From CALCHA01 sp035548175 (GTDB lineage: Bacteria > Planctomycetota > Phycisphaerae > WQYP01): a DNA stretch of 64,000 nt. Location: contig DASZTO010000010.1 of the NCBI GenBank assembly GCA_035548175.1, forward strand, positions 1-64,000. The letters run 5' to 3'. Under the pieces are notes generated by a model, which worked only from the letters and a program-made list of their open reading frames with translations, made no database searches and had not been told where the DNA came from. The translations under genes and the position numbers were made by a program. Shown here one piece after another: positions 50,829 through 59,607 of the stretch; within the stretch, counting starts at the first letter, position 1; each line of letters begins with the position of its first letter.

Positions 50829-52545
50829 CCGCCAACCTCCCCTTGGCCGGGAACAATCCCGATGGCCGCCGCTGTATGAACGCAATCACCAGCACCAGTA
50901 TCAACACCTTCGCCCACACCGTGCCCACAAACGGCTCCATGAACTTGTTCGTCATCCCGATCCCCAGACCACTCCAGATCGCCCCCGCCAACTTTCCCAC
51001 GCCCCCGGTCACCACCACCAGAAACGAATCCACCACGTAGTTCTGTCCCATATCCGGCGTGATACCCCCCACCTGCGTCAGCGCGCAGCCCGCCATCCCG
51101 GCAAGCCCCGCACCCAATCCGAAAGTCGCCATGTCGATCATCCGCGTCGACACCCCCAGGCTCGCCGCCATTGGCCGATTCTGCGTCGTCGCCCGCAGCA
51201 AAAGCCCCATCCGCGTCTTTTCAATCAGCAGGTACATCAGCACGATGCACAACACGCAAAAGCCAATGATGAACAACCGGTTGTAAGGCAAATTGATGTC
51301 CGGCAATATTTCATACGATCCCGTCAACCACGAAGGGCTATTCACTGCACGGTTGTCCCCAAACTGTACCCGTATCAACTGGATCAGCACGTAGCTGATC
51401 CCCAGTGTCGCCAGCAGCGTGTCCAGGGGCCGGCCATACAGGAAACGAATCACCGTCGCCTCCATGATCACCCCCACGATCGCCGCGCACACAAAACTGA
51501 ACGGAATCGCCGCTACAAAATACCAGTCGAACATCCCCGCCGGCAGATGATCCTGGAAGAATCCCTGCGTCAACAGCGTCGCATACGCGCCGATCATCAT
51601 CAGCTCGCCATGCGCCATGTTGATCACCCCCATCAATCCGAAAATGATCGCCAGCCCCAGCGCCATCAGCACCAGAATCGAACTCGTCGACATCCCGCTG
51701 AACAAGATTCCCACCCAGTCCACCACATGTTGCCACGTATTGATCCGCTCGATCGCCGAGCTGATCGCCTTGCGGACCTCCGCCGATTTCTCATCCTTCA
51801 TCGTGTCCTGCAGTCGCGACAGGGCCCGCAGCGATCGCAGTTCCCCCAGCGTCGTCGCGCCGGCCAGCCGCGACTCCGTCGCCGCCTTGTCAGTCCCCGT
51901 CGTCCCAAGCCGGATCAGCGCCACGCTTTCGGCGATGACGCGCTTTACCCTCGCATTCTTCTCCTTCGCGTCCAGCTTCTTCAGCGCCGCCATCCCCGAC
52001 GCACCGCCCGCATCCCCCACGCGCACCACCGCCTCCTCGCGCTGCTCCGGATCCGGGTTGTTCAGCTTCAACATCATCTGGGCGTCGCGCACCAGCAGCC
52101 GCTCTCGCCGGGTGATGTCCACGCTCTTCAGGTCGCTCGAAGACGCCATCACCGGCTTCCCGCCCTCCATCACCGGCGCCCGCGTCAGCGGATCCACCAG
52201 CGGCATCACCTTCCTTCCACCCTCCGTCACCACATCTCCCGTACTCACCACCGCCCCCTTGTACACCGACAGCGACCCCTCCGAAAAATCCGTCAGCACC
52301 TGGTCCAGACGCGGATCGCCATTTTCCGCCATCTCCATCAGCACGTTCGCCCGATCCTCCCCTTCCGTCGTCGCCAGCTTCTCCACCAGCCCCGCCGCCG
52401 CTTCATTTCTCCCGCTTACCACGATGCTCTTCATCGGCGCCGCCGTCGCGCTCGCCGCCGCCGCGGTCTGCCCCTTCGCCCCGCGCCCCATCACCCCGGC
52501 CAGCACGCACAGCATCATCACCCCCAGCGCCCCGCGCCATTTCAT
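50821..52545 (-). CDS. urtB: urea ABC transporter permease UrtB with periplasmic N-terminal domain, 574 aa
   Basis: A signal peptide (MKWRGALGVMMLCVLAGVMG) opens a soluble domain of about 230 residues rich in charged helices, which is characteristic of UrtB in Gram-negatives. The permease part (from about 300) contains INMAHGELMMIGAY and TGGVGKLAGAIWSG. Start set at 52545 by the signal peptide. It lies 196 bp after urtA, with a strong hairpin in the gap. Confidence 0.9.
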   Translation of the reverse strand: MKWRGALGVMMLCVLAGVMGRGAKGQTAAAASATAAPMKSIVVSGRNEAAAGLVEKLATTEGEDRANVLMEMAENGDPRLDQVLTDFSEGSLSVYKGAVVSTGDVVTEGGRKVMPLVDPLTRAPVMEGGKPVMASSSDLKSVDITRRERLLVRDAQMMLKLNNPDPEQREEAVVRVGDAGGASGMAALKKLDAKEKNARVKRVIAESVALIRLGTTGTDKAATESRLAGATTLGELRSLRALSRLQDTMKDEKSAEVRKAISSAIERINTWQHVVDWVGILFSGMSTSSILVLMALGLAIIFGLMGVINMAHGELMMIGAYATLLTQGFFQDHLPAGMFDWYFVAAIPFSFVCAAIVGVIMEATVIRFLYGRPLDTLLATLGISYVLIQLIRVQFGDNRAVNSPSWLTGSYEILPDINLPYNRLFIIGFCVLCIVLMYLLIEKTRMGLLLRATTQNRPMAASLGVSTRMIDMATFGLGAGLAGMAGCALTQVGGITPDMGQNYVVDSFLVVVTGGVGKLAGAIWSGLGIGMTNKFMEPFVGTVWAKVLILVLVIAFIQRRPSGLFPAKGRLADG

Positions 52546-52691
52546 CCACACGCTCCCCCGCCGATCACTTCCCTGCACTCCGCGCCACCCCCGCCCGCGC
52601 ACGAGCCTCGGTCGAATCTGTGGCAAATTCAGTCCATCCCATCTACGTTCACATCATCAGCCCCCCGTTCCCCGCCCAGCTCCAAGTGTCA

Positions 52692-52725
52692 AAGGGGAAG
52701 CGCCCGTCGCCGGACGCTTCCCCTT
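52692..52725 (-). terminator. strong hairpin between urtA and urtB
   Basis: A perfect 11-bp stem AAGGGGAAGCG/CGCTTCCCCTT around a 12-nt loop, 17 bp past the urtA stop. The minus-strand flank is only a short T run. Such hairpins after a binding-protein gene often act as partial terminators or RNA stabilisers, giving more binding protein than permease. Confidence 0.6.
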
Positions 52726-52741
52726 GTCGCTGGCCGCTGCC

Positions 52742-54007
52742 TTACATCTTCGGACCGCCCGTCGGGGCCGGAACTTTGCTCGCGTCCGGCCACAGATACG
52801 TGCTGTATGAATCCGGATGCACCAGCCCCGGGCTCTTCCACACGATCTTGAACTGCCCGTCCTTCTGGATTTCTCCGATGAAGACCTGCTTCCACGTGTG
52901 CTGGTTCTTTTCGTCCATCTTGATTTCCCCGCCCGGCGCGTCGAACTTCATCCCATACACCGCCTGACGCACCTTATCCACGTCAAACGTCCCCGCCTTC
53001 TCGCACGCCGCCTTCCACACGTACACCCCGAAATACGCCGCCTCAATCGGATCGTCCGTCACGCGGTCCGCTCCGCCGGGCAGATTGTGCTCCTTGCAAT
53101 AGGCCTGGAAGTCCGACACGAACTTCTTGTTCTCCGGCGTGTCGATCGACATGAAATAATTCCAGCACGCCAGGTGCCCCACCAGCGGCGGAACGTCCAT
53201 CGCCCGCAGCTCATCCTCCGCCACGGAAAACGCCATGATCGGACAATCCGCAGCCGTCAAGCCCTGATTCGCAAACTCCTTATAAAACGGCACGTTAGAA
53301 TCGCCGTTGATCGTCGAGAGTACGCACGCCTTCCCACCTGCCGCGAACTTCTTGATCTTCCCCACGATCGTCTGATAGTCCTGGTGATGGAACGGCGTGT
53401 ACTCCTCCACGATGTCCTCGTCCGGCACTCCCTTGCTCTTCAAAAACGCCTTGAGCACCTTGTTCGCCGTCCGCGGAAACACATAATCGGTCCCCAGCAG
53501 GTAAAACTTCTTGTATCCCCCGCCCTCCTCCGACATCAGATACTGCGCCGCCGGGATCAACTGCTCGTTCGGCGTCGCTCCCGTGTAAAACACATCCAGT
53601 GACTGCTCCTCTCCCTCATATTGCACCGGATAAAGCAGCAGCGCATCGTTCGCCTCAAACACCGGCAGCACGCTCTTGCGGCTCACCGACGTCCAGCAGC
53701 CAAACGTCACTGCCACCTTGTCCTGCGTGATCAGTTGCTTCGCCTTCTCCGCAAACAAATCCCAGTTGCTCGCCGGATCCACCACCACCGGCTCAATCTT
53801 TTTCCCCAGCACGCCCCCCTTCGCGTTGATCTCATCCACAGCCATCAGCACCACGTCACGCAGCGATGTCTCCGATATCGCCATCGTTCCCGACAACGAA
53901 TGCAACACCCCGATCTTCACCGTGTCATCAGCTCTCGCCAAAGACAACGGCATCACCGCTGCCAACAGCGCCGTCGCACACAGTGTCCGCACAATCCGTT
54001 TCAACAT
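52742..54007 (-). CDS. urtA: urea ABC transporter substrate-binding protein UrtA, 421 aa
   Basis: Periplasmic urea receptor. Signal peptide from 54007 (MLKRIVRTLCATALLAAVMPLSLA). Mature text follows the family: VKIGVLHSLSGTMAISE, DPASNWDLFAEKAKQL, GCWTSVSRKSVLPVFE, LLYPVQYEGEEQS, then YLWPDASKVPAPTGGP at the end. First gene of the import operon, about 250 bp downstream of ureG. Confidence 0.95.
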   Translation of the reverse strand: MLKRIVRTLCATALLAAVMPLSLARADDTVKIGVLHSLSGTMAISETSLRDVVLMAVDEINAKGGVLGKKIEPVVVDPASNWDLFAEKAKQLITQDKVAVTFGCWTSVSRKSVLPVFEANDALLLYPVQYEGEEQSLDVFYTGATPNEQLIPAAQYLMSEEGGGYKKFYLLGTDYVFPRTANKVLKAFLKSKGVPDEDIVEEYTPFHHQDYQTIVGKIKKFAAGGKACVLSTINGDSNVPFYKEFANQGLTAADCPIMAFSVAEDELRAMDVPPLVGHLACWNYFMSIDTPENKKFVSDFQAYCKEHNLPGGADRVTDDPIEAAYFGVYVWKAACEKAGTFDVDKVRQAVYGMKFDAPGGEIKMDEKNQHTWKQVFIGEIQKDGQFKIVWKSPGLVHPDSYSTYLWPDASKVPAPTGGPKM

Positions 54008-54265
54008 AGGGGCGCAACTCCTTCGAGCAATTTTTCTGCCGGTCGTGCAGCTTCTCGCTCCGGGGACGACAACCAACAGCCATCAAAAACGTGTCTGAGT
54101 CCAGGTTCCCTTTACAAAGCTCATGCCGTCTTGCCGATAATCCCGCAATCGCCGCTTTCTCCGCTGTTATGGCCCTTTGCGCTTCGGCAACTTGCCCGCT
54201 CTGCCTCGGCGATCCAAAACGTGCCTGCGCACTCCACGTGCGATCAGCTTGCCGCTGCCGCATTG
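54008..54265. other. urtA upstream region, 258 bp
   Basis: This gap between ureG and urtA likely holds the urtA promoter. I looked for sigma-54 and simple -35/-10 pairs and found nothing decisive. No gene is supported. Confidence 0.45.
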
Positions 54266-55012
54266 TTAAGCATTTCCCGTCTCACGAAGCCGGACTCCCG
54301 TCGCCTCCGACCACGCCCCCACAACCTGCTCGACGATCTCCTCAACGCCCTCTCCATGCTTCACCTGCGCAAGCACAAACGGCCCCTCCCCGCGCATCCT
54401 CTTTGCATCCCGCGCCATCACCCGCAGATCCGCCCCCACAGCCTCGGCCAAATCCGTCTTGTTGATCACCAGCAAATCCGCCTGCGTGATCCCGGGGCCG
54501 CCCTTCCGCGGAACCTTGTCCCCGCCCGCCACGTCGATCACATACACTGTATAATCCGCCAGTTCCCGCGAATAATGCGCTGCCAGGTTATCTCCCCCGC
54601 TCTCGATCAGCAGCAGTTCCGTCCCGAACTTCGCCTGCAGTTCCTCCAGCGCCAACAGATTTGCCGACACGTCTTCCCGTATCGCCGCATGCGGGCATCC
54701 CCCCGTCTCCACCGCCACGATCCGCTCCGCCGGCAATGCCTCGTTCCGCGTTAGAAACTCCCCATCCTCCCGTGTAAAAATATCGTTCGTGACCGCCGCA
54801 ATGTTCATACGCTCCCGCAGACGTCGGCACAGTTGCAGCATCAACGCGGTCTTTCCGCTTCCCACGGGTCCGCCCACGCCCACAGTAAACGCCCGCCGCC
54901 CGAAATCCCGCCGCAACGGCGCCTCCCTTTCGTGATACCGCCCCGCATGCTCCATCCTTTCATGCGTGTGCCCATGCTCGTGCGAGTGCCCCGGCGACAA
55001 CGGCGTAAACAT
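54266..55012 (-). CDS. ureG: urease accessory GTPase UreG with His-rich N-terminus, 248 aa
   Basis: GTPase that drives nickel delivery to urease. P-loop GGPVGSGKT at residues 47-55; the nickel-binding CPH motif at 106-108. The first 27 residues hold seven histidines (GHSHEHGHTH pattern), which is not universal in UreG and could store or receive nickel when no separate UreE is present. It lies 18 bp after ureF on the same strand. Confidence 0.95.
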   Translation of the reverse strand: MFTPLSPGHSHEHGHTHERMEHAGRYHEREAPLRRDFGRRAFTVGVGGPVGSGKTALMLQLCRRLRERMNIAAVTNDIFTREDGEFLTRNEALPAERIVAVETGGCPHAAIREDVSANLLALEELQAKFGTELLLIESGGDNLAAHYSRELADYTVYVIDVAGGDKVPRKGGPGITQADLLVINKTDLAEAVGADLRVMARDAKRMRGEGPFVLAQVKHGEGVEEIVEQVVGAWSEATGVRLRETGNA

Positions 55013-55030
55013 TCAAATACCTCCTGAACA

Positions 55031-55792
55031 TCAACTCTGAAACAACCGCGAATACAGCCGATCCTGCATCCCCTGAAAAACCTCCATCAGCGGTAACGTC
55101 TGCGCCGCCTCGTCCACCCCCAGCGCCATTCCCGCCTCCACCGCCGTTTCCAGCACGCCGCCCATCCGCATCTGTATTTCCTGCGCCTGAAGCGGCCCCA
55201 CTGCGTTGAGCCGCACCGCGGCCGACACCGCCCCCCGAAGTGTCCAGAACAAAAACAGCCTCGCCGTTTCCCATTCCTCCAATCCCACCGCCCGCATCAT
55301 CGCACCGAACGCCACGGCCAGATGCCCCGCATACCCCTCCCCCACCGCCTCCGCGCGCAGCCGCTCTACCTCTCCCCCAAACACCCGCGCCCCCGTCGCC
55401 AGCAGCGCCCGCCCCTGCGCCCGGCTCGACCGATTGGCCACATGGTTCGTCAGCATCGTCTCCAACCGCCGGTCCCATTCGCCAAACCGCCTCGGCGCGC
55501 GATGCGCCGCCATCACAAACGGCACGCCCCCATATGCTCCCTGCCACGCCATTTGCTCCAGAAGTCGTTCCACATCCGCCGCCGTCCGGACCCAACCGCC
55601 CTGCCACGCCGCTTCCACCCCGCTGGAATGCGCAAACCCACCCACCGGGAATGCCGAATCTGCAAGTTGCCACAACAGCCACTCGCGTGAAATCTTTCTC
55701 TCTCCAGCGCCGTCCGCTGCCTCTAAATCCATCAGTCCTGCCGCCATTTGCGCGCTTTCTGCGCGGCCGGTGCCCGTTTTCGCACCCGCCAT
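55031..55792 (-). CDS. ureF: urease accessory protein UreF, 253 aa
   Basis: Recruits UreG to the UreD-urease complex. Core text WLLWQLADSAFPVGGFAHSSGVEAA and MQDRLYSRLFQS is typical. The first 40 residues are not family-like; ATGs at 55747 or 55732 would give a more usual N-terminus. First gene on the urea side of the block. Confidence 0.9.
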   Translation of the reverse strand: MAGAKTGTGRAESAQMAAGLMDLEAADGAGERKISREWLLWQLADSAFPVGGFAHSSGVEAAWQGGWVRTAADVERLLEQMAWQGAYGGVPFVMAAHRAPRRFGEWDRRLETMLTNHVANRSSRAQGRALLATGARVFGGEVERLRAEAVGEGYAGHLAVAFGAMMRAVGLEEWETARLFLFWTLRGAVSAAVRLNAVGPLQAQEIQMRMGGVLETAVEAGMALGVDEAAQTLPLMEVFQGMQDRLYSRLFQS

Positions 55793-55809
55793 GCTCCGCC
55801 CCTGATCAT

Positions 55810-55825
55810 TGCAAAAGCAGGACCG
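55810..55825 (-). promoter_or_regulatory. possible sigma-54 promoter upstream of ureF
   Basis: The minus strand reads CGGTCCT-N4-TTGCA, with the correct GG-N10-GC spacing and a perfect -12 TTGC, but the -24 half is only partly consensus. If real, transcription would begin about position 55800, favouring a ureF start inside the called gene. Confidence 0.25.
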
Positions 55826-55945
55826 CTCCCCGCCACCACCCTTCGGCGGAAACGTATGTAGAAATCTCAGATTTATCGCTTTTCTCCAGCATTTTCCGGT
55901 GTATAGTCACCCGCACATTCGCTCTTTTTCGGAAAGGAAACGCTC

Positions 55946-56212
55946 ATGAGACTTCTCCTCCCCCTCCTCGGCGCCGCGGTCCTCGCTTTTGCCGGCTGCC
56001 AGTCCACGGCCTCCAACAATGCCGCCGCCGACAGCCACACGCTCGACGTCAACAACGGCGGGCAGGACCGCTATTCCGTCACCGTCCCCAGCGACCGCAC
56101 CGATAACAGCCAGCCCTACGCGGTTCGCGGCGATTCCAACAACGCCAGCAACACTGCCGCCAGTTCCGGCACCAACGATCAAGCGCGCCGCGGCACCAAC
56201 GGCAACTACTGA
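55946..56212 (+). CDS. small lipoprotein, 88 aa
   Basis: Lipobox AFAGC after a signal peptide (MRLLLPLLGAAVLAFAGC). The mature part is Asn/Ser/Asp-rich and low in hydrophobic residues, so likely disordered and surface-linked. GGAAAGG precedes the ATG and TATAGT (55902-55907) is a possible -10 element. No family recognised. It diverges from ureF. Confidence 0.65.
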   Translation: MRLLLPLLGAAVLAFAGCQSTASNNAAADSHTLDVNNGGQDRYSVTVPSDRTDNSQPYAVRGDSNNASNTAASSGTNDQARRGTNGNY

Positions 56213-56391
56213 CCCTGCCCCACGGTTTGGCGGAGAAGTGCGGCGGAACTTTGCTTCCGCCGCACTCGTTTTTGCCGCCGCGCACGCGCGCACGCAATAT
56301 GCCCGTGCGCACGTGGCGCGCATCGGTATACTTGATTTTCCCCCGAAATACCGGTTTTCCTCGCTGGCACCCGACTTGCATTACCGGCGGC

Positions 56392-56985
56392 ATGACTCGC
56401 TTGATTCTCGCCGCCCTCTGCGCCTCCGCGCTTTGCGCAGGCTGCTCGCAATCCCTATTGGTTGCTCAATGCCCGACGCCTGTTGACCGCGATCCCCACG
56501 CCGCCTGGACCTCTTCCCACGGTGGACTTCTTCCTGGCCCCGAAACCGCCTTCGCACGACGGGCTCTTGAGCGCGTCAGTTCTCAGCTCGCCGGCCCTCA
56601 ACTCCGCATCTTTGTCCTCCGCTGCGCCGACCCCGTTGCCTACTCCTTCCCCGACGGCTCCATCTATATTTCCGCCGCCCTGATTCACGCGCTCTCCGAT
56701 GACCAGCTCGCCGCTGTCGTCGCCCACGAGCTTGGACACCTCCTCCATGACAAGTTCCTGACGCCCCCCGCCGCCCTGCGCGGCAACATACAGAACGCCA
56801 CTGGCGCCGACATCGAATCCGCCGCCGATGCCCTCGGTCGCGAGCTCCTCATCGCCAATCACATCCCCTGCACCGCACTCGCCGCCGCCCTCACGATCAT
56901 CGCAGACCGCTCCCGCAATTCTCCCTACGAACCTTCCCTCCGCGCGCGCGCCGCCCGGCAACGCATTCTTGACGCCGCCAAATGA
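56392..56985 (+). CDS. M48-like metallopeptidase lipoprotein, 197 aa
   Basis: The zinc motif HELGH at residues 112-116 sits in VVAHELGHLLHD, after PDGSIYISAALIHALSDDQLAAVV, as in M48 peptidases of the envelope. A lipobox (LCAGC) follows a signal peptide (MTRLILAALCASA). The later metal ligand Glu is probably in GADIESAADALG. The protein is shorter than usual M48 proteins but complete. It converges with the alpha-E gene 32 bp away. Confidence 0.8.
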   Translation: MTRLILAALCASALCAGCSQSLLVAQCPTPVDRDPHAAWTSSHGGLLPGPETAFARRALERVSSQLAGPQLRIFVLRCADPVAYSFPDGSIYISAALIHALSDDQLAAVVAHELGHLLHDKFLTPPAALRGNIQNATGADIESAADALGRELLIANHIPCTALAAALTIIADRSRNSPYEPSLRARAARQRILDAAK

Positions 56986-57016
56986 CTGCTTCGCGGACGG
57001 ACGGGGCAGCCGACCG

Positions 57017-58006
57017 TCACTGTGCCTGGGATGATGACGGGGTCGGCGCCTCCTTCCGAACTTCGAAAAACGTGTGATACATCGCATCATCGACGGCATT
57101 AAGCCGTGTTTGCACGGAATCGATGTATTCGTGCAATCCCGTTTTGAAGATTTCCGAGACCTGTGCGTATTGCAGGTCGCCCAGCAGCCGCCCGAGCCGA
57201 TGCTCCGCCGGGTTAGAAAAGGTGTCCGGCCGGGACCCAGTGATGAACCGCAGACTCTCTTCCGACCTGGTCATGCAGAACAGTAACGACCGCGGAAATT
57301 CCCGGTCTAACAGCAAAAATTCTGATACACGTCGTGGCGTAATCGTGTTGAACTTCTTGAGATACATCTCCAGCGCCGACGCCGACTTCAGGAGCGCCGC
57401 CCACTGGAGAATGTCGATCGGCATACCGACCGCCTCGAGCGTGGGCAGCAGAATGTAGTACTTGACATCTAAAATGCGCGACGTTTTGTCGGCTCGCTCG
57501 AGCAATCTTCCGATTCGCCCAAAGTGCCATCCTTCCCCGTGCGACATGGTACCCATCGTTTCGCCCATGAAGAGCGATGAGGCCGTCTTCACATTCGTAT
57601 AGAAAGTGTACGGGTCGTTCTCCGCACGCGAGTGCGCCGCCGGATCGCTTATCATCAAGTAAAAACGATTCAGCGCGATCCACATCTCTGAAGAAATCGC
57701 CTCGCGCACCGAACGGGCGTTCTCACGGGCCAAGCAGATACACGATCGAATGGAGTTGGGATTCGTTTCATCGAACGTCAGGAACTGGATCACGTGTTCT
57801 CGTGAGAAAGTGGGATACTTGGACACATACAGCGCCTCAGCCCCTGTCGTCCAGATCAGCGGTTGCCATTGACCAATGCCTGTCGCTCCCGTCACCGGCA
57901 GGTCGAGTTCCAGGTGCAAATTGACATCGATGAATCTCGCGACATTCTCCGCGCGCTCCACATACCGGTTCATCCAGTAGATCGATTCCGCAACCCGACT
58001 CAGCAT
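57017..58006 (-). CDS. alpha-E domain protein (COG2307), 329 aa
   Basis: All-helical alpha-E family member: MLSRVAESIYWMNRYVERAENVARFIDVNL at the start, GWHFGRIGRLLERADKTSRILDVKY in the middle. These proteins accompany circularly permuted ATP-grasp enzymes and transglutaminases and are thought to form part of a peptide-modifying system; their own activity is unknown. It follows the ATP-grasp gene by 24 bp. Confidence 0.9.
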   Translation of the reverse strand: MLSRVAESIYWMNRYVERAENVARFIDVNLHLELDLPVTGATGIGQWQPLIWTTGAEALYVSKYPTFSREHVIQFLTFDETNPNSIRSCICLARENARSVREAISSEMWIALNRFYLMISDPAAHSRAENDPYTFYTNVKTASSLFMGETMGTMSHGEGWHFGRIGRLLERADKTSRILDVKYYILLPTLEAVGMPIDILQWAALLKSASALEMYLKKFNTITPRRVSEFLLLDREFPRSLLFCMTRSEESLRFITGSRPDTFSNPAEHRLGRLLGDLQYAQVSEIFKTGLHEYIDSVQTRLNAVDDAMYHTFFEVRKEAPTPSSSQAQ

Positions 58007-58030
58007 GCCGCTATCGCCAACTTTGCCGCT

Positions 58031-59524
58031 TCAGCGGCTTAAAACCCAGGTATCCTTGGATCCGCCTCCCTGCGAACTGTTCACCACGACTGACCCCTTT
58101 TTCAGCGCCACCCGTGTCAAGCCGCCCGGGAGCACATAGATCTCCTTCCCGTGAAGAATATAGGGACGCAAATCCACATGTCGGCCCTCGAAATGATCAT
58201 CCACTATCACCGGCGCCCGGCTCAAGGATACCATCGGTTGCGCGATGTAATTGCGTGGGTTCGCCGCAACCTTCACCTTGAACTCCTCGCACTGCTGCTT
58301 CGACGCATGCGGACCCACCAGCATCCCGTATCCCCCTGATTCATTCGCCGCCTTCACCACCATTTTGTCGATGTTCTCCAGCACGTGTTTCCGCTCCTGA
58401 TCGTCGGAGCACACATAGGTCGGCACATTCGGGAGAATCGCGTCCTCCGCCAAATAATACTTGATGATCTTCGGCACGTAGGCGTAGATCACCTTATCGT
58501 CCGCGATTCCCGACCCCGGAGCATTGGCCAACGCCACCTTTCCCGCTTTATACACTTCCATGATCCCCGGAACGCCCAGCGCGGAATCCGGCCGGAACAC
58601 TTTCGGATCCAGGAAGTCATCATCAACGCGCCGATAAATCACGTCCGCACGTTCATATCCCCGGGTCGTGCGCATCATGACAAAGCCGTCCTGTACAACC
58701 AGATCGCGACCCTCCACCAGCGGGACGCCCATGCGCCGCGCCAGGAAAGAGTGCTCAAAGTAGGCCGAGTTATAAATGCCTGGCGTCATCGTGACGACCT
58801 GTGGATTACCAAGAGAATCCGGCGCAAGATGCCGAAACGTGTCCAGAAGGCGGGACGGATATTCGTCCACCGGCCGCACCTTGCTGGCCTCGAACGCATG
58901 CGGGAGGGTGCGTTTCAGCAGTTGCCGGTTTTCGAGGACATAGGAAACGCCGGAAGGACAGCGCATATTGTCCTCCAGCACATAAAACTGCCCATCCTTA
59001 TCGCGCACAAGATCGGTACCCGTGACATGGGCCCAAATTCCCCGCGGCGGCGTGAACCCCACGAGTTGATGCCGAAACGATTTTGCCGTCTTGATCAGCC
59101 CCTCCGGCACGATCCCATCCTTTAAGATCTTCCCCTCGTTGTAGACATCCGTAATAAACAGGTTCAGCGCCATCGTGCGCTGCTTGAGGCCCTTTTCCAG
59201 ATATTCCCAATCGTGCGCCTCGACAATCCGCGGCACGATGTCAAACGGAAAAATTTTCTCCGTTCCCGACTTGTCCCCATACACCGCAAACGTAATCCCC
59301 ATCTGCAGCAACGCCGCCTCGGCCGCCTTCTGCCGCTGAATCAACTCGCCCGTCGGCATGTCCGACATCCGCTGCGCCAGGTGGACCGCCCCCTCCCGCG
59401 GCTTACCGGGCGACTCAAAAAGCTCGTCGTAATAGTCCTCGGTCTGATAGCCTGAAAAGTCCACGTACTTCGCTCCGTCCGAGTGCTTGGACTGCTCATT
59501 CCGTTGGCTTGTTGGCAGCATCAT
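58031..59524 (-). CDS. circularly permuted ATP-grasp protein, 497 aa
   Basis: Type 2 circularly permuted ATP-grasp (COG2308). Conserved landmarks: GIWAHVTGTDLVRDKDGQFYVLEDNMRCPSGVSY, TPGIYNSAYFEH, a DDEFLDP-like acidic segment and the C-terminal GGLTRVALKKGSVVVNSSQGGGSKDTWVL. ATP-grasp enzymes make amide or peptide bonds using ATP. The true substrates of this group are undetermined. It is the stand-alone counterpart of the first half of 60525-63068. Confidence 0.9.
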   Translation of the reverse strand: MMLPTSQRNEQSKHSDGAKYVDFSGYQTEDYYDELFESPGKPREGAVHLAQRMSDMPTGELIQRQKAAEAALLQMGITFAVYGDKSGTEKIFPFDIVPRIVEAHDWEYLEKGLKQRTMALNLFITDVYNEGKILKDGIVPEGLIKTAKSFRHQLVGFTPPRGIWAHVTGTDLVRDKDGQFYVLEDNMRCPSGVSYVLENRQLLKRTLPHAFEASKVRPVDEYPSRLLDTFRHLAPDSLGNPQVVTMTPGIYNSAYFEHSFLARRMGVPLVEGRDLVVQDGFVMMRTTRGYERADVIYRRVDDDFLDPKVFRPDSALGVPGIMEVYKAGKVALANAPGSGIADDKVIYAYVPKIIKYYLAEDAILPNVPTYVCSDDQERKHVLENIDKMVVKAANESGGYGMLVGPHASKQQCEEFKVKVAANPRNYIAQPMVSLSRAPVIVDDHFEGRHVDLRPYILHGKEIYVLPGGLTRVALKKGSVVVNSSQGGGSKDTWVLSR

Positions 59525-59607
59525 ACACCCAGCCCAACTGCAAATAGGGTACCGCTCCTCACCCGCATTTTTGACCCCGCCATGCGGTGCGTCATCCCGT
59601 GAATTGC

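Noticed and set aside
54008..54265. Sigma-54 site upstream of urtA
   Set aside because: No GG-N10-GC pair with supporting bases was found.
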